The notes under the pieces were generated by a model that was not told the DNA's origin, did not search any database, and saw only the letters and a program-made list of their open reading frames with translations. Positions 10,425 through 21,499 of a stretch of DNA of 41,266 bases are shown here, piece after piece. This stretch comes from Dipodascopsis uninucleata var. uninucleata (Eukaryota; Ascomycota; Lipomycetes; Lipomycetales; Lipomycetaceae): the NCBI GenBank assembly GCA_030568195.1, contig JAJLTO010000023.1, positions 1 to 41,266 on the forward strand, in the 5' to 3' direction. Every line of letters starts with the position of its first letter. The first letter of the stretch is position 1. The position numbers and the translations under genes were made by a program.

Positions 10425-12077
10425 ATGACTATTCAAACTGCAGACTACTCGATAAATGCCCTTAAAACTTTGGAGAAAGTAAGCGTTCAAATAAGATAGA
10501 TTTCCTAATATATATATACACGTTGTACTAATGGTCATTTTTCACAGCTTAAAGACAAGACTCTTTTTATTAGTCAAGGACTTATAGAAGGAGAATGGGT
10601 CGGAGCAAAATCTGGTAAAACGTTCCCTGTCTACGAGCCATCCACCGGTAAGGTCCTTGGGGATGTCGCAAGTTTTTCTGCCGACGATTTCAAGCGCGCA
10701 ATTGAAAGCGCCCACGATTCCTATCGAAAATTTTATAAAGAGACAACATTCGCTCAACGAGGAGACATTTTGTACAAATGGTACCAGCTTATTCTCGAAA
10801 ATAAAGAAGATATTGCAACAATATTGGTCCTTGAGAATGGTAAAACTTATCCGGAGGCCGTGTCTGAGGTGGAATATGCTGCTTCTTTTGTAAAGTGGTT
10901 CAGTGGCGAGGCTCCCAGATCTTACGGAGACGTGATCCCGTCCTCAATGGCCAATACCACAGTCATTACAACAAAAGAACCTGTTGGCGTGTGTGGCATT
11001 ATCACGCCTTGGAATTTTCCTGCTGCAATGATCACAAGGAAACTAGCTCCAGCCTTTGCTGCTGGTTGTTCGGTTGTCGTCAAGCCTCCTAGCGAAACTC
11101 CATATACCTGTGCGGCTCTCGCTAAGCTAGCCCTCGAAGCCGGTCTGCCAGCAAAGTTGATTCAGATTGTGCCAACAAAAGACAGAGAAGCTGCCACAGA
11201 GCTGGCGATCAATCCTATCGTCAAGAAGATTTCCTTTACTGGCTCAACGAAAGTTGGTGTCATGTTGTCTAAGCTGGCACTGGGAACGATGAAACGAATT
11301 TCAATGGAACTAGGAGGTAACGCGCCGTTTATTGTCTTTGACGATGCTGACTTAGACATTGCTGTCGAGGCCGCGATGGTCTGCAAGTTCAGATGCTCGG
11401 GCCAAACTTGTGTATGGTAAGGATGTACAGTTTTATTGAGACTCGAGAACTTCACGAATTGTATTAACCAGCGTATAAATAGTGCGAATCGGCTCTTTGT
11501 TCACAAGTCCGTCGCAAAGGCTTTCATTGACAAGTTGAAGGTGTCAGTGTCGAGACTCAAAGTTGGATTTGGAATGGACAGTCAGACTACACAGGGACCG
11601 TTGGTGAACAGCAGCGGCGTCAAAAAGGTGCAGGATCACATATCAGATGCCTTAGCAAAAGGAGCGAAATTAGAGATTGGAGGCAAGTTCCCTGCGAACT
11701 GCGAGCCTGGCGGATATTTCATTGAGCCCACGATCATATCCGGCGTCACACCAGATATGCTGGTCAGCAGCGACGAGACTTTTGGTCCACTAGCACCTGT
11801 CTACGAATTTGAGACGGAAGAAGACGTGGTTAACATGGCGAATAACACAGAGTTTGGTCTTGCGGGATACTTCTTCTCGAGAGATGTGAATAGGGTGCTT
11901 AGGGTTGCGGCCGCACTTGAGTGTGGCATGGTAGGAGTTAACACAGGTCGCATAAGCGCGTCTGAATCTCCATTTGGAGGTGTTAAGGAATCCGGGGTTG
12001 GCAGAGAGGGAAGCAAATATGGTCTTGCTGAGTATCAGGTTATTAAGACTGTAACGATTGGAAATTTAAATTTGTAG
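10425..12077 (+). CDS. Aldehyde dehydrogenase, succinate-semialdehyde type
   Basis: NAD(P)-dependent aldehyde dehydrogenase (PF00171), 505 aa, closest in motif detail to GabD/Uga2-type succinate-semialdehyde dehydrogenases. Exons 10425-10478, 10548-11416, 11483-12077. The conserved VGVCGIITPWNFP, the KPPSETPYT cofactor loop, FTGSTKVG, catalytic E272 in MELGG and C306 in SGQTC are intact; the 34-residue Glu-Cys spacing is canonical. Intron 2 (66 nt) cuts codon 308, two codons after the catalytic cysteine. The C-terminus SPFGGVKESGVGREGSKYG is typical. The first exon encodes only 18 residues and intron 1 (69 nt) has branch site tactaat. No clear mitochondrial presequence. In the cluster it could oxidise an omega-oxo acid or semialdehyde to a dicarboxylic acid; a role in GABA use is the alternative. 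Confidence 0.93.
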
Positions 12078-12635
12078 AGATGGGATAATTACTTGAGTTT
12101 GTTGTAGGCTGGAACAAGTAGGAAATAGATAATATACTTTTTTTCTCTCGTGTTCAAATTTACTTTGTGCTGTCCAGCGTCAACAGTAGCGGTACCAAAT
12201 TTTGCTAGTTTTTTTATTTTATTTTATTTTATTTTATTTCTTTTTTGCTTCAGCCTGCCTTTTAATTCAATATTTCGCCAAAGTAAGATGCAATAAAGAG
12301 TATTCGTTAGAAACTGTTCTGCTGAGCCTGATCCCTTTTCGTCTACCCCTCTCTTCTCCGTACGTCCGTGGTTCAGTTGACATATGACACTGCGAGACTT
12401 AGACAGCGGAATCATAAACCCTAATAATCTTTACCCCACACATGGCTTTAGATAGCGAGCCTCATGCTCGGGCCGACGTATTTCATTTTGGGAATTGCTA
12501 ACTCAACTCCACAGCGGGTATCCCTCTTTTGGATTTACCATTTGCAGATTTACCGTCCTTCCCCAGACTAACAAATGTCGACCTCAACATCCTTGACGAC
12601 AAATGGTCTCCTGATCGTAAAAAAACCAACTATTC

Positions 12636-12667
<32 letters not shown>

Positions 12668-12838
12668 TATATACGTGGAGAATTAATATGCTTTCCACTT
12701 CAGTCGGGCTATACTGGATCATTCAATACAATTCAGCCTATTCCTGTAGATTCTTAGATTTCCCGCAGCTATAATAAATAGTTTCGCATTCACGCCATAT
12801 AATATCACAAGGCAGTTGGCACGACAATAGAAGCAAAA
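12078..12838. other. Spacer and monooxygenase promoter
   Basis: Holds the 3' end of the aldehyde dehydrogenase and the promoter of the flavin monooxygenase. A TTTTA run lies at 12211-12239 and an AT dinucleotide tract at about 12636-12673. TCCGT occurs twice, 3 bp apart, at 12357-12369, recalling the pair in the SDR 1/cyclase promoter. Short open frames here look like chance. Confidence 0.5.
12636..12673. repeat. AT dinucleotide microsatellite
   Basis: Imperfect (TA)n tract upstream of the monooxygenase gene, interrupted by two ACA units. Confidence 0.75.
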
Positions 12839-13123
12839 ATGACACGAGAAGATAATGACACCTTCGGTCAATTCAGTGAATTTTACGAAAAAATGCACAC
12901 CGATTACAAGGTTGCAGATACCTATTACGAGACGCCCCGTCCAATTAGGATCATCACCATCGGCGCAGGAGCCAGTGGCATCTTGATGGCTTATAAGCTT
13001 CAAAAGCACTACCCCGACATCGAACATGTCATATATGAAAAAAATCATGATGTAGGAGGCACATGGTTGGAAAATAGATATCCTGGTTGTGCATGCGATA
13101 TTCCAAGCCACGGTAAGTTTATA

Positions 13124-13209
<86 letters not shown>

Positions 13210-14767
13210 ATATCTATACGCCGAGGCTTTTGGACCAAAATACTGATATCTTTGCAAAGCATACCAGTTTCCGTTTGCTCCTAATCCAGACTGGAACAAT
13301 TATTATTCTGGAGCTGAGGACTTGTGGAATTACTACAAAGGCGTTGCTGTGAAATTCGGCTTGCTCAAATATGTTCGTCTCAATCACCAAATCGTCGGTG
13401 CCAAATGGAATGAAGACGAGGGAAAGTGGCATGTCAAAGTGCAGCGAAATAATGATCCGGACAGCTGTTTTGAGGATACCTGCGATATTCTGCTGAATGC
13501 GAGCGGTGTCTTGAAGTAAGAAGAATCTTTAAATATTAGATATATGCTAAATCTTAAGCTGTGCTAACATTTTTTTATCTTCCTCTTTGCTAGTAACTGG
13601 AAATGGCCGGATATCAAGGGATTGGAAACTTTCAAGGGCCACAGAGTCCACAGTGCCAATTGGAATCAGGATTATGATTACAATGGAAAGGTGGTTGCTG
13701 TTATTGGCGGTGGTTCATCAGCAGTCCAAATCGTGCCACAGTTGCAAAAGAAAGTAAAGAAGCTAGTACCATTCCTAAGATCTGCTACCTGGATAGCTGG
13801 AAGTTATGCTTCGAAGTTTGCTGGACCGGACGGTGCAAACTTTGAATATACGGAAGAAGAAAAGAAGAGATTCAGGGAAGATCCAGAGTACTTTTTAAAG
13901 TATCGTAAAGATATCGAACAAGAGCTAAACATCAGATTCAGATGGATTCTCAAGGATTCTCCTCAGCAGAAAGAGGCAGTGAAAATTACTGCTGAAGATA
14001 TGAAGAGAAAGCTCGCCAAGAAGCCCGAGCTAGCCGAAAAGCTCATTCCAAAGTATGCTTTTGGATGCAGAAGACTTACGCCAGGAAATGGATATCTGGA
14101 ATCTCTCTGCATGGATAATGTTACTCCTGAATTTACTCCAATCAGGGAGATTACCGAGAAGGGCATTGTGACTGCAGATGGCGTTTTACACGAGGTGGAC
14201 GCTATTGTTTGTGCTACTGGTTTTGATGTCTCATTCAAACCACGATTTCCAGTCATTGGCAGAAAGAATCTAGACCTCGGGGAAAGGTGGAAGGACTTTC
14301 CTGATTGCTATATGAGTATGAGTGTCAGCGGCTTTCCAAACTATTTCATATTCTTAGGTCCTAATGCTCCAGTTGGTCACGGATCATTGGTTCCAATAAT
14401 AGAAACCGTTGCAGACTACCTACTTAAGGTGATCAAAAAACTGCGACAGCAGTCTGTGAAATCAATAGAACCAAAAGCAGAGGCGATCCGAGATTTCAAT
14501 ATCCACACACATGAGTTTATGAAAAGCACGGCCTGGTCGAGTTCTTGCAGCAGCTGGTTTAAAAATGGCAAAGTCAACGGCCCGGTTGTTGCCATGTGGC
14601 CAGGAAGCAGGATGCAGTGGTTTGAGGCTATCAGTGAGCCACGATTTGAGGACTACAACTATACCTATATTGCAGGAAATAGATTTTCTTATCTGGGAAA
14701 CGGCTTCTCCAAGAGGGAGCTAGATGGTGCAGATTTGACTTGGTATTTAGACTCTCCTGATCTATAA
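12839..14767 (+). CDS. Baeyer-Villiger-type flavin monooxygenase
   Basis: FAD- and NADPH-dependent class B monooxygenase, 567 aa, predicted to insert oxygen into a ketone to give an ester or lactone. Exons 12839-13112, 13260-13515, 13594-14767. FAD-binding GAGASG at residues 42-47; the GGTW...[13 protein letters not shown] block typical of fungal BVMO-like proteins is completed across intron 1. The BVMO fingerprint FxGxxxHxxxW appears as [11 protein letters not shown] at 190-200, but W is followed by N rather than the usual P or D. The NADPH-side GGGSSA is at 215-220. Intron 2 rejoins GVLNNWKWPDI. Intron 1 is 147 nt, long for this window, because it contains a CT/AT microsatellite. With the SDRs, hydrolases and aldehyde dehydrogenase it is the key enzyme of the proposed ketone pathway. 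The alternative is a related N- or S-oxidising flavin monooxygenase. Confidence 0.9.
13129..13215. repeat. (CT)n(AT)n(GTATAT)n microsatellite in intron
   Basis: Compound simple repeat inside intron 1 of the monooxygenase gene: about 15 CT units, then AT, then TATATG-like units. It accounts for most of the extra intron length. Confidence 0.85.
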
Positions 14768-15021
14768 ATGACTATAGCAGTAGTCTTGGAAATTTCAACT
14801 AATAATTTTCTTGGACTTCTGACGGCTTTATTAACTGTCAGTTATTATTACTGAGTTTAAGATGTTTGAAATATCTATTTTCATCACATGTTATACACAG
14901 TCATATATATTCTTTGATGTAGCAAGGTGTAGACGAACACGATAATAATATAATAATAATAATAATATCTAGTTTGAACGAGATTAACACACTCTTTTCA
15001 CTGCTTTTTGTTTCCGAGGTT

Positions 15022-16274
15022 CTATCTAGATACCAAAGCCAAAATGATGCTGGATAGCAGATTTATACCTCTAAACAGTCCTATAAAACCAAGCTTCCAG
15101 GTGATAAAAAGGACTGTAAAGAATAATATGATTAAATAAAAAACAAGTGGAGCAGCAACTCGCAACACTGACACAATCTGGTGCAGTACTTGCCGTCCCT
15201 GAGATGCAAACAAGACGAGAATCGTAAACAACAGACCCATTAAGGATTAAGGACTAATCCATTTCAGAAAAACTCGACTATACCAGCATGGGTTGACGAT
15301 TCTGCTGAGAGCAAAGTGACAATAGCAGCACCCAGAGGGAATTCCTAAGAACACTGCAACACTCTTTGCAACAGTGGAGTAGGACAATGCAATGCAGCCA
15401 CTTTCGCCGCTGGATCAACTTGATAAACAAGACAGCTAACGGGGCAAATAAAACCATCTGTAGAAGAGAGTTGATGGCCAAAAGGATGGCACAATATTCA
15501 TTATCGCCTCCAGCCAGTCCAGTCTAAATAAGAACCTGTTTACAAGTCGCACAGATGTATTAGCTTTGTATTTCCTTCCCTTTTTTTTTTTCGCTCAGTT
15601 TGCCAAAATAAAAGATTTGAGAAGTTCACCTGTTATAGCAATGCAACGAGCCAATCCAACAAGAATAAGACCTTCCGTAATTCCATTTCATCGGGCAGGA
15701 ATTCCCAGGCCAGTGCCAACTAGGATAACAGCAAGACATTAATTAATTGTACGACAATCGGGAAAGAGCATGCCTGCAGACTCTCACCATCAAAAACGGT
15801 GCAATAACCCAGTTCACAATGACACTGAACCCCACTTGGACCCAAACATGTCGCTTACGAAACGCATGATGGAGAGACTCATATCGCACTTTACAGAGGA
15901 CAGGATACATCATTACGAGCAGACCCACCGCTAAATTTTGAGATCAGCGACATGTATCTTTCATTCTCACGGGCTAAGATAAATCTTACCGATTGGAACT
16001 GACACCACTACAAAGGTGCCTCGCTGTAATGTGGGACAAGTACTGGGGACGAGATTACCTAAGAGGATATCGATAGCCTTTGCAAGGAAAATCCACAAGG
16101 CTAAAAAGCGATCAAGGATCCCAAGACTCTTGAACGCTGAATCCTTCTCTAGAGATTCAGGCGATCCTACATCTACTTGCTTTTCCACATCCTGTTGGGG
16201 GAAAAGTTCTCTGTCTCTTTTGGAGAAAATGGCTGCCCCAAGGATACCAGTTTGGGTTTCCAGAGGACATTGAC
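15022..16274 (-). pseudogene. Decayed ACR3-type arsenite efflux transporter
   Basis: Relic of an Acr3/Arr3 arsenite exporter (BASS superfamily, ten membrane helices, plasma membrane). Matching pieces appear in order on the minus strand: FKSLGILDRFLALWIFLAKA and GNLVPSTCPTLQ; after a spliceable intron at about 15990-15930, GLLVMMYPVLCKVRYESL and VNWVIAPFLM; then LVGLARCIA; GLAGGDNEYCAILLAINS; and near the end LLFTILVLFASQG. The frame changes after the PDEMELR stretch near 15690. A TAG replaces an expected Trp codon before TGLAGGDNEY, more shifts follow around 15350-15420, and another stop lies just before the last block. At least three frame changes and two stops make function very unlikely. 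Intron borders are still readable, so the loss looks recent on an evolutionary scale. ACR3 genes are often subtelomeric in yeasts. No arsenate reductase or ARR1-like neighbour is seen. Confidence 0.88.
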
Positions 16275-16762
16275 AATTATATGAAAAAGCTGGTTTAATG
16301 TAGATATGACCAGTTATATGAGTTTGGGATTTTACAAGGTATTTTTGAGCGAGATTACTACGCAGCAGAATAGGCGAATGAGCTGGGAGTTAAAAAAGTA
16401 GATTTGTGAGCGGCGCCATCTGTAACAAGGGCATTGTTATAATAATACATCTGAAAGATGACCCAGACTATTTTTGGTAAATGCCGTTAAGCTTATTAGA
16501 AAATGCATCGATTTCGTATGCCAATGTGGATAATTATACTTACAATTGGCTCACTCACGATTAATGTGAACTGTCGATGACATTCTCCGTAGACCCTATA
16601 AATCTACATTCTACTATATTTCATCGTCTGTCCTTCTCGCCTCTCTTCATAACAATAATGCTCTATTATAAATGGATCATCGCCTCTTGATCCGACCTTC
16701 TATTATGTAAAAGAGAGATATATCAACCTCATCGTAAACGTTGAATACAATTGTCTATTCTC
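16275..16762. other. Spacer, no gene seen
   Basis: AT-rich spacer between the 5' end of the ACR3 relic and the 3' end of the esterase gene. No open frame with family resemblance. Confidence 0.5.
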
Positions 16763-18078
16763 TCATTTTGCCAATCCCAGAGCATTATAAACTGCTGCTT
16801 CAAGATTCACCCACAGTCCTAGCACGTTACCATCTGCGAATGGCAGGATCTGCGAACACACAAATCCTCCAACGCCCTTCTCACGGTCCGCCCACCAATA
16901 CAAATTAGCCAACCCAGCCCAAAATCCCGTTGAGCTCGAGCGACCCGTAGCACCGCCAGTGACCATCCAGGATAGTCCCCATCCTTGAGGTGCATCTCCA
17001 ACCGGATAAATATCCGGAATCTTATTTGTCAACCATGCCTTTGAATCAGGAATTCCCTTTCGCCCAAAGTTAGGGAATTCTGGTATCTGATTCTTGAACA
17101 TTTCGTCGACTGTCGACTTTTCCAAAATCCGTGCTCCGGTATGCGGTGACACACCATCGTTAAGAAGCGTTGAAATGATTTGTCCATATTCCTGTGGCTT
17201 AGCAAAACATCCTGCTCCTCCACTGTTCACACATGATTTCTTCTCCTCCTCAGTCTCCACAATTAAAGGTCTTCTCAAAATATGATCGTTGTAGTGAAGC
17301 TGCCCATTTGGGTCACGGTAATTCATGTCCGCAAGGTTTGACTTCATATCCTCTGTTGGGAACATCGAGATCTTTGTAATACCAAGAGGCTTGAATATGT
17401 GTTCCTGAAAGTAGTCGTTCAACGACAGATTAGTTACTTTTTCAACCAGGAATCCTGCCCAGTCAATGCCAACCTGCAAATTCAAAGTTAGTCTCCATGT
17501 ACATAATTATAATTATATATATAGCTGCGCAGCATTCATGCACTTACTCCATACTCCCAGGACTCGCCTGGATGGTGAACCAGCGGTTGCTTTATGTCGT
17601 AAATATGTCCTGAAAACTCGTCATAGCCAATTGGCTTGCTATAGTCTCGCAGCTTCTCGTTGAAAAATGTATAGCCGAAACCTGACGTGTGCGTTAAAAG
17701 CATTCGCAGCGTTATTCTATTTCTCTTCTCAACGAGTTTTCCATCATCATCCAGAACCTTTACTTCCTTTAGATACGGTGCTAGCTCTTCTGCCTGGTCT
17801 GCGTCATCCAGTGACAGCACACCACGCTCGACGAGTTGCATACATGCAATTGCAGTGATCATCTTTGTGCATGATGCGATCCAGAAAATTGTATCCAATG
17901 TAATTGGTTCGTCACTGCCATAGCCACGTTTACCAGACGAGTGCGCAAAGAGCTCTCCGTCTTTGGATACTACTACTGCGGTGATGCCTGGTAGTCCATG
18001 TTCGCCATCAATGCAAGCCTTGTCCACGACATCACGCAGCGTTCCCTCTGCTTGAGCAGTAAATTTGTATGCCATCAT
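16763..18078 (-). CDS. Serine beta-lactamase/EstB-like esterase
   Basis: Class C beta-lactamase-fold hydrolase (PF00144), 413 aa, of the EstB/LovD type that acts on esters or acyl groups rather than antibiotics. Exons 18078-17548 and 17473-16763, joined by a 74-nt intron so that WEYG continues as VGIDWAG. Catalytic SxxK is S69-C-T-K72 in FWIASCTKM; HTSGFGYTFFN follows, and Tyr176 in WEYGVGID fits the second catalytic motif. GWGLSWMV and GFWAGLANLYWW near the C-terminus are usual in fungal members. No signal peptide: cytosolic. Start chosen at the first of two tandem ATGs; the preceding TTG is not needed. Cleaving the ester made by the monooxygenase is a plausible role, but the intervening ACR3 relic weakens the link. 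Confidence 0.9.
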
Positions 18079-18722
18079 CAATTGTAAAATGATCTTTTGT
18101 TGGTTTTCTTGTTTGACAGACCAGCCAAGGACCTTGCTCTACGTCTCACTGAGAGAAAGAATCACATTCTTTTATCTGTATTTTTGGAGCGTGCCGACTA
18201 TCCGTATGTATAGAAAAAGCGGGGCTCTGTTCTCCATGAGGGGCAGTCATTAATATCATTTTTTCCCTTCGAGCGAACTTCTAATCAAGCACATGACTTG
18301 TTCAGACCCTAGCCCACAGTGCGCGTGTTGTGCGTGACGTAGTGTAGCAAATGGTAAACAAGCCGGTCGTCGTCATCTTTTACTTCTCTCCCACCAGCAA
18401 ATATTCGTCCATTCTTCGCCTTCTACATGTCATTGTAGTCCAGTCAAGCAGACAGACAGATACGAGCATCAAACTACAGGGAAAAAAGATCGAAAAATTA
18501 TCGCGGCAAGTGGCTCGAATACTTTGAAACTTTGTAAATCTGAGAAATTCGTTAAAAGTATATATAGACTCGTAGACATATATCTGTTTCCTCTCAGAAA
18601 ATCACAATAAAACAAAAGCAGCTTCAAAACCAGTAAAACCAAATACATACATACATACATATACATATACACATACACATACATATACATATACACATAC
18701 ACATACATATACATATACACAT

Positions 18723-18753
<31 letters not shown>

Positions 18754-18904
18754 TGTACAATTCTATAAAAAATACACAATTCAGTATTAGCTACTGCCAT
18801 ATAAAAAAGTCACGGTAGGCAAAGACGCACACCAATGCTGGTAAGCGATATCAATCAAAATGAAAAAAAAAAAAAAAAAAAAAACGCCTGGACATCCACC
18901 GAAT
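18079..18904. other. Spacer with minisatellite and poly-A
   Basis: Holds the promoter of the esterase gene and the 3' end of OPT 1. Apart from the ATACAC minisatellite and an A22 tract at about 18863-18884 no feature is visible. Open frames on the minus strand here (runs of Tyr, Met and Val codons) are translations of the repeat. Confidence 0.6.
18643..18755. repeat. 24-bp ATACAC minisatellite plus (AT)n
   Basis: A short CATA run is followed by three near-identical 24-bp units (pattern atatacatatacacatacacatac) and then an AT dinucleotide tail of about 24 bp. The higher-order 24-bp period is more regular than plain slippage would give. Confidence 0.85.
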
Positions 18905-21499
18905 CTACTGCCATGTTCCCACTGCAGGACCAAATCCCTCAGCCGGCGCCTGGTATAAGGACGCCGTACCAATGCCGTCAACGCCTGTCCTAGAAACTGT
19001 GTTGCCCCACCAGTTGAGCGTTTTGGCCTTGTACTGAACAGAAAAAAAGATCAGAATACCACTGAAGGCCATTCCTCCTGTAAGACCAGACGTAAGAATA
19101 TAGTTGTACTTGGACCACCACGCAAGATACCGTCTTCGGATATAGTAGTTGAAGATGAATCCAGCATAGAAACCGGGCGTAAAGTACGACAGATTGTAAG
19201 TCGCACCATATCTGTTCACTCCTGACAGGATTATCACTGGATGGATATGACGCATCTTGTTGGGCCACTTCTTGGTTGCGAACCAAAAGAACACTCCAAA
19301 GCCAATACCCATAACAAATGCCCACTTCAGTAAAGGATACTGTTCGTCGTATGTTCGCTTCGGTCCCACCACTCCAAGTAGAATCGTGGTTGAGAACAGC
19401 TGATTGGGGAATGGACACACCAGTCTGGCTGCTTGCTGCGCCGTACAAAGATCGGGTGTAGACTCAATGAGCCAAGTAATGGCACCTGTCGTAATAAACG
19501 ACTGCAGCAACGTAGCAATGATCTGTGCTCGGAAAACTCCCCGGGGAGGAAGCTTAGCGTAGTGTGCAAGCTTAAGATCAGAAATAAAGTTCTCTGCCTG
19601 GTCGTCTGTGTTGTAGCCAAACACACGAAGAATGATATTAGCGGCAGCGTTTCCAGGAACCATATAACCAGCAACAATAACGGCAAGAGTATCACCCGGA
19701 ATAAGATAGCCCGTCATAGATGAGATAATGATGGTTGGAATAACAAGTGCAATACTGAACATAATAATGATGATTAAAGCCCAAACAGGAGTACCAGTTG
19801 GATATGCAGTAACTGCTGCAATACCAAGTCCGAGAGATACTATAATAATCACAAGATACCACCAGTCCGGCACTTCCTGGTAATTCTGCATCATCACCGA
19901 CATTGGATCGCGGAATCGCTCGTAGGCACTCAACTTGTTCTTCTTCCAAAACTTCAGACTGTCAAAGAAACCACTCATGGCCTCCTTAACAGTTCTCCAC
20001 TCGCGCAGCAGAATATACACAAATGCACATGTGTATAGGGAATAGTAGCCACCCAGCATAACAATCTGTCCAGCTCCAATGTATGTCTTTGAATAATTTC
20101 TGTAAGCCTCAACGTCAAATTTGTTGTCGTGGTAGATCCTCGACACATTATATCGACTACCGGTGTTGTCGTACACATTGGCGTTGTTAGGGGGAAAGTA
20201 TCCAGTATACTTGTAGTTGCTCCAGTACATACCAATGACAGCAAGACCTCCGAGCAGAGCACCAAAGAATCTGTTTGCTACAGTATGAAAAGGCAGCACG
20301 AGAGGAGTGGTGTAGTTGAACACCGACCAGTCGAACGTAGTCCAAGGATTAAAGCCAATACCTGATCGCGAGCCAGTGACATAGGCAAGCTTGACGTTGT
20401 TAGGAGCAATCCAAGTAAGCCAGTTGAACGTAGACAAAGCTGTGAAAAAGTAGTTTGGCAGCCAAAAGAATAAAAACATAATAACAAACGAGTAGACAAA
20501 CAGTCTATATTTAGACATCGTCCATCCGTTAATGCTCTGCTTTACTTCAGGCATAGTCAAAGTCTTGTTTAGTTGCAGAATTGGCAAGACCTGTGGCCAC
20601 ATCGATTTGACTGGATACACTGCGTAGCGACGAAGCATACCGGCAAGACCATAGCCGAAAAAGAGAGTGACAATGCACATCAGAAGCTGAAATCCAAATG
20701 TCGCATACTCAAAGCCAAAGAAAATAGGTAAACGAAGAGCCAGGCCGTAGTGAAAAAAGTTAGAGGAACCAGCGCCAATGTTAGTCATAATAGTAGCAAA
20801 AATCTGTTCCTTGAATGTCCATGGGCCGGGGTTAAGGTCAAGGCTCCAGCGCCAAATCCTAATCTTCTTTTTGGGAATTGCATATGCCATTAAACGGCCA
20901 GATGGGAAAATCAAAATCTGCAAGACGGTGGCAGTGAGAATGATCGACGGTTGACGCTGATGGAACATCTGATTGATGAAAGAAGCAGATGAGACCCAGA
21001 AACAGCCGACCAAGTAGGCTCTATAGGTCTCGCAAGGCATATCGACTTCATCAGTCGGTCTCACCACAGCTCTCACTTCAGGATAAGGCGAGTGAAATCT
21101 AATGAGTGTCGCCTGGAAACGCAAACGAAGCTCATAGTCATCCTGTGACATATTTTCAGGCTTGCACTTCAGAAGCTCGTCAATTTCCTCAAGCGCTTCG
21201 GCAGGAAAATTGACGTCACCTCTATGATAGTCCATGGCTGCCGTGAGAATGCTAACAGCCTCCTCATGCGAAACAGTCTGCATCTTGTCAATCAAAAAGT
21301 TGATATCTTTGGGATCACTGTCAGCTAGACCACCGACAGTGCACATAAATTCATAAACATTCGCTCTCTCATCATCTTTGTAATGAATGAACACCCCTCC
21401 TTCCTTTTCATTGCTAGAGAGCTTCTGAGGAATACTATCAGACGAGTCATCGACCGACTGAACTTCCACGCCGATAGCAGCTTTCTTTTCGTAATCCAT
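18905..21499 (-). CDS. OPT-family oligopeptide transporter 1
   Basis: Proton-coupled oligopeptide transporter (PF03169), 864 aa, plasma membrane, carrying tetra- or pentapeptides or glutathione-like substrates in yeasts. Single exon. A soluble acidic N-terminus of about 150 residues ends in the family motif SPYPEVRAV (137-145); NPGPWTFKEQ is at 223-232; YPTGTPVWALI and KLPPRGVFRAQ (the KIPPR-type motif) lie in the second half, and the last part has WWSKYNYILTSGLTGG and an NWWGN loop. Length and order are normal for fungal OPTs, and no break is seen. It is intronless, whereas its paralogue at 33525-36193 has one intron. Promoter upstream of 21499 with a TATATATA run at 21635-21650. Peptide uptake under nitrogen limitation is the usual role. 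Confidence 0.94.
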   Translation of the reverse strand: MDYEKKAAIGVEVQSVDDSSDSIPQKLSSNEKEGGVFIHYKDDERANVYEFMCTVGGLADSDPKDINFLIDKMQTVSHEEAVSILTAAMDYHRGDVNFPAEALEEIDELLKCKPENMSQDDYELRLRFQATLIRFHSPYPEVRAVVRPTDEVDMPCETYRAYLVGCFWVSSASFINQMFHQRQPSIILTATVLQILIFPSGRLMAYAIPKKKIRIWRWSLDLNPGPWTFKEQIFATIMTNIGAGSSNFFHYGLALRLPIFFGFEYATFGFQLLMCIVTLFFGYGLAGMLRRYAVYPVKSMWPQVLPILQLNKTLTMPEVKQSINGWTMSKYRLFVYSFVIMFLFFWLPNYFFTALSTFNWLTWIAPNNVKLAYVTGSRSGIGFNPWTTFDWSVFNYTTPLVLPFHTVANRFFGALLGGLAVIGMYWSNYKYTGYFPPNNANVYDNTGSRYNVSRIYHDNKFDVEAYRNYSKTYIGAGQIVMLGGYYSLYTCAFVYILLREWRTVKEAMSGFFDSLKFWKKNKLSAYERFRDPMSVMMQNYQEVPDWWYLVIIIVSLGLGIAAVTAYPTGTPVWALIIIIMFSIALVIPTIIISSMTGYLIPGDTLAVIVAGYMVPGNAAANIILRVFGYNTDDQAENFISDLKLAHYAKLPPRGVFRAQIIATLLQSFITTGAITWLIESTPDLCTAQQAARLVCPFPNQLFSTTILLGVVGPKRTYDEQYPLLKWAFVMGIGFGVFFWFATKKWPNKMRHIHPVIILSGVNRYGATYNLSYFTPGFYAGFIFNYYIRRRYLAWWSKYNYILTSGLTGGMAFSGILIFFSVQYKAKTLNWWGNTVSRTGVDGIGTASLYQAPAEGFGPAVGTWQ

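Noticed and set aside
18469-18732. Minus-strand frame made of Tyr, Met and Val codons
   Set aside because: It is a translation of the ATACAC minisatellite.
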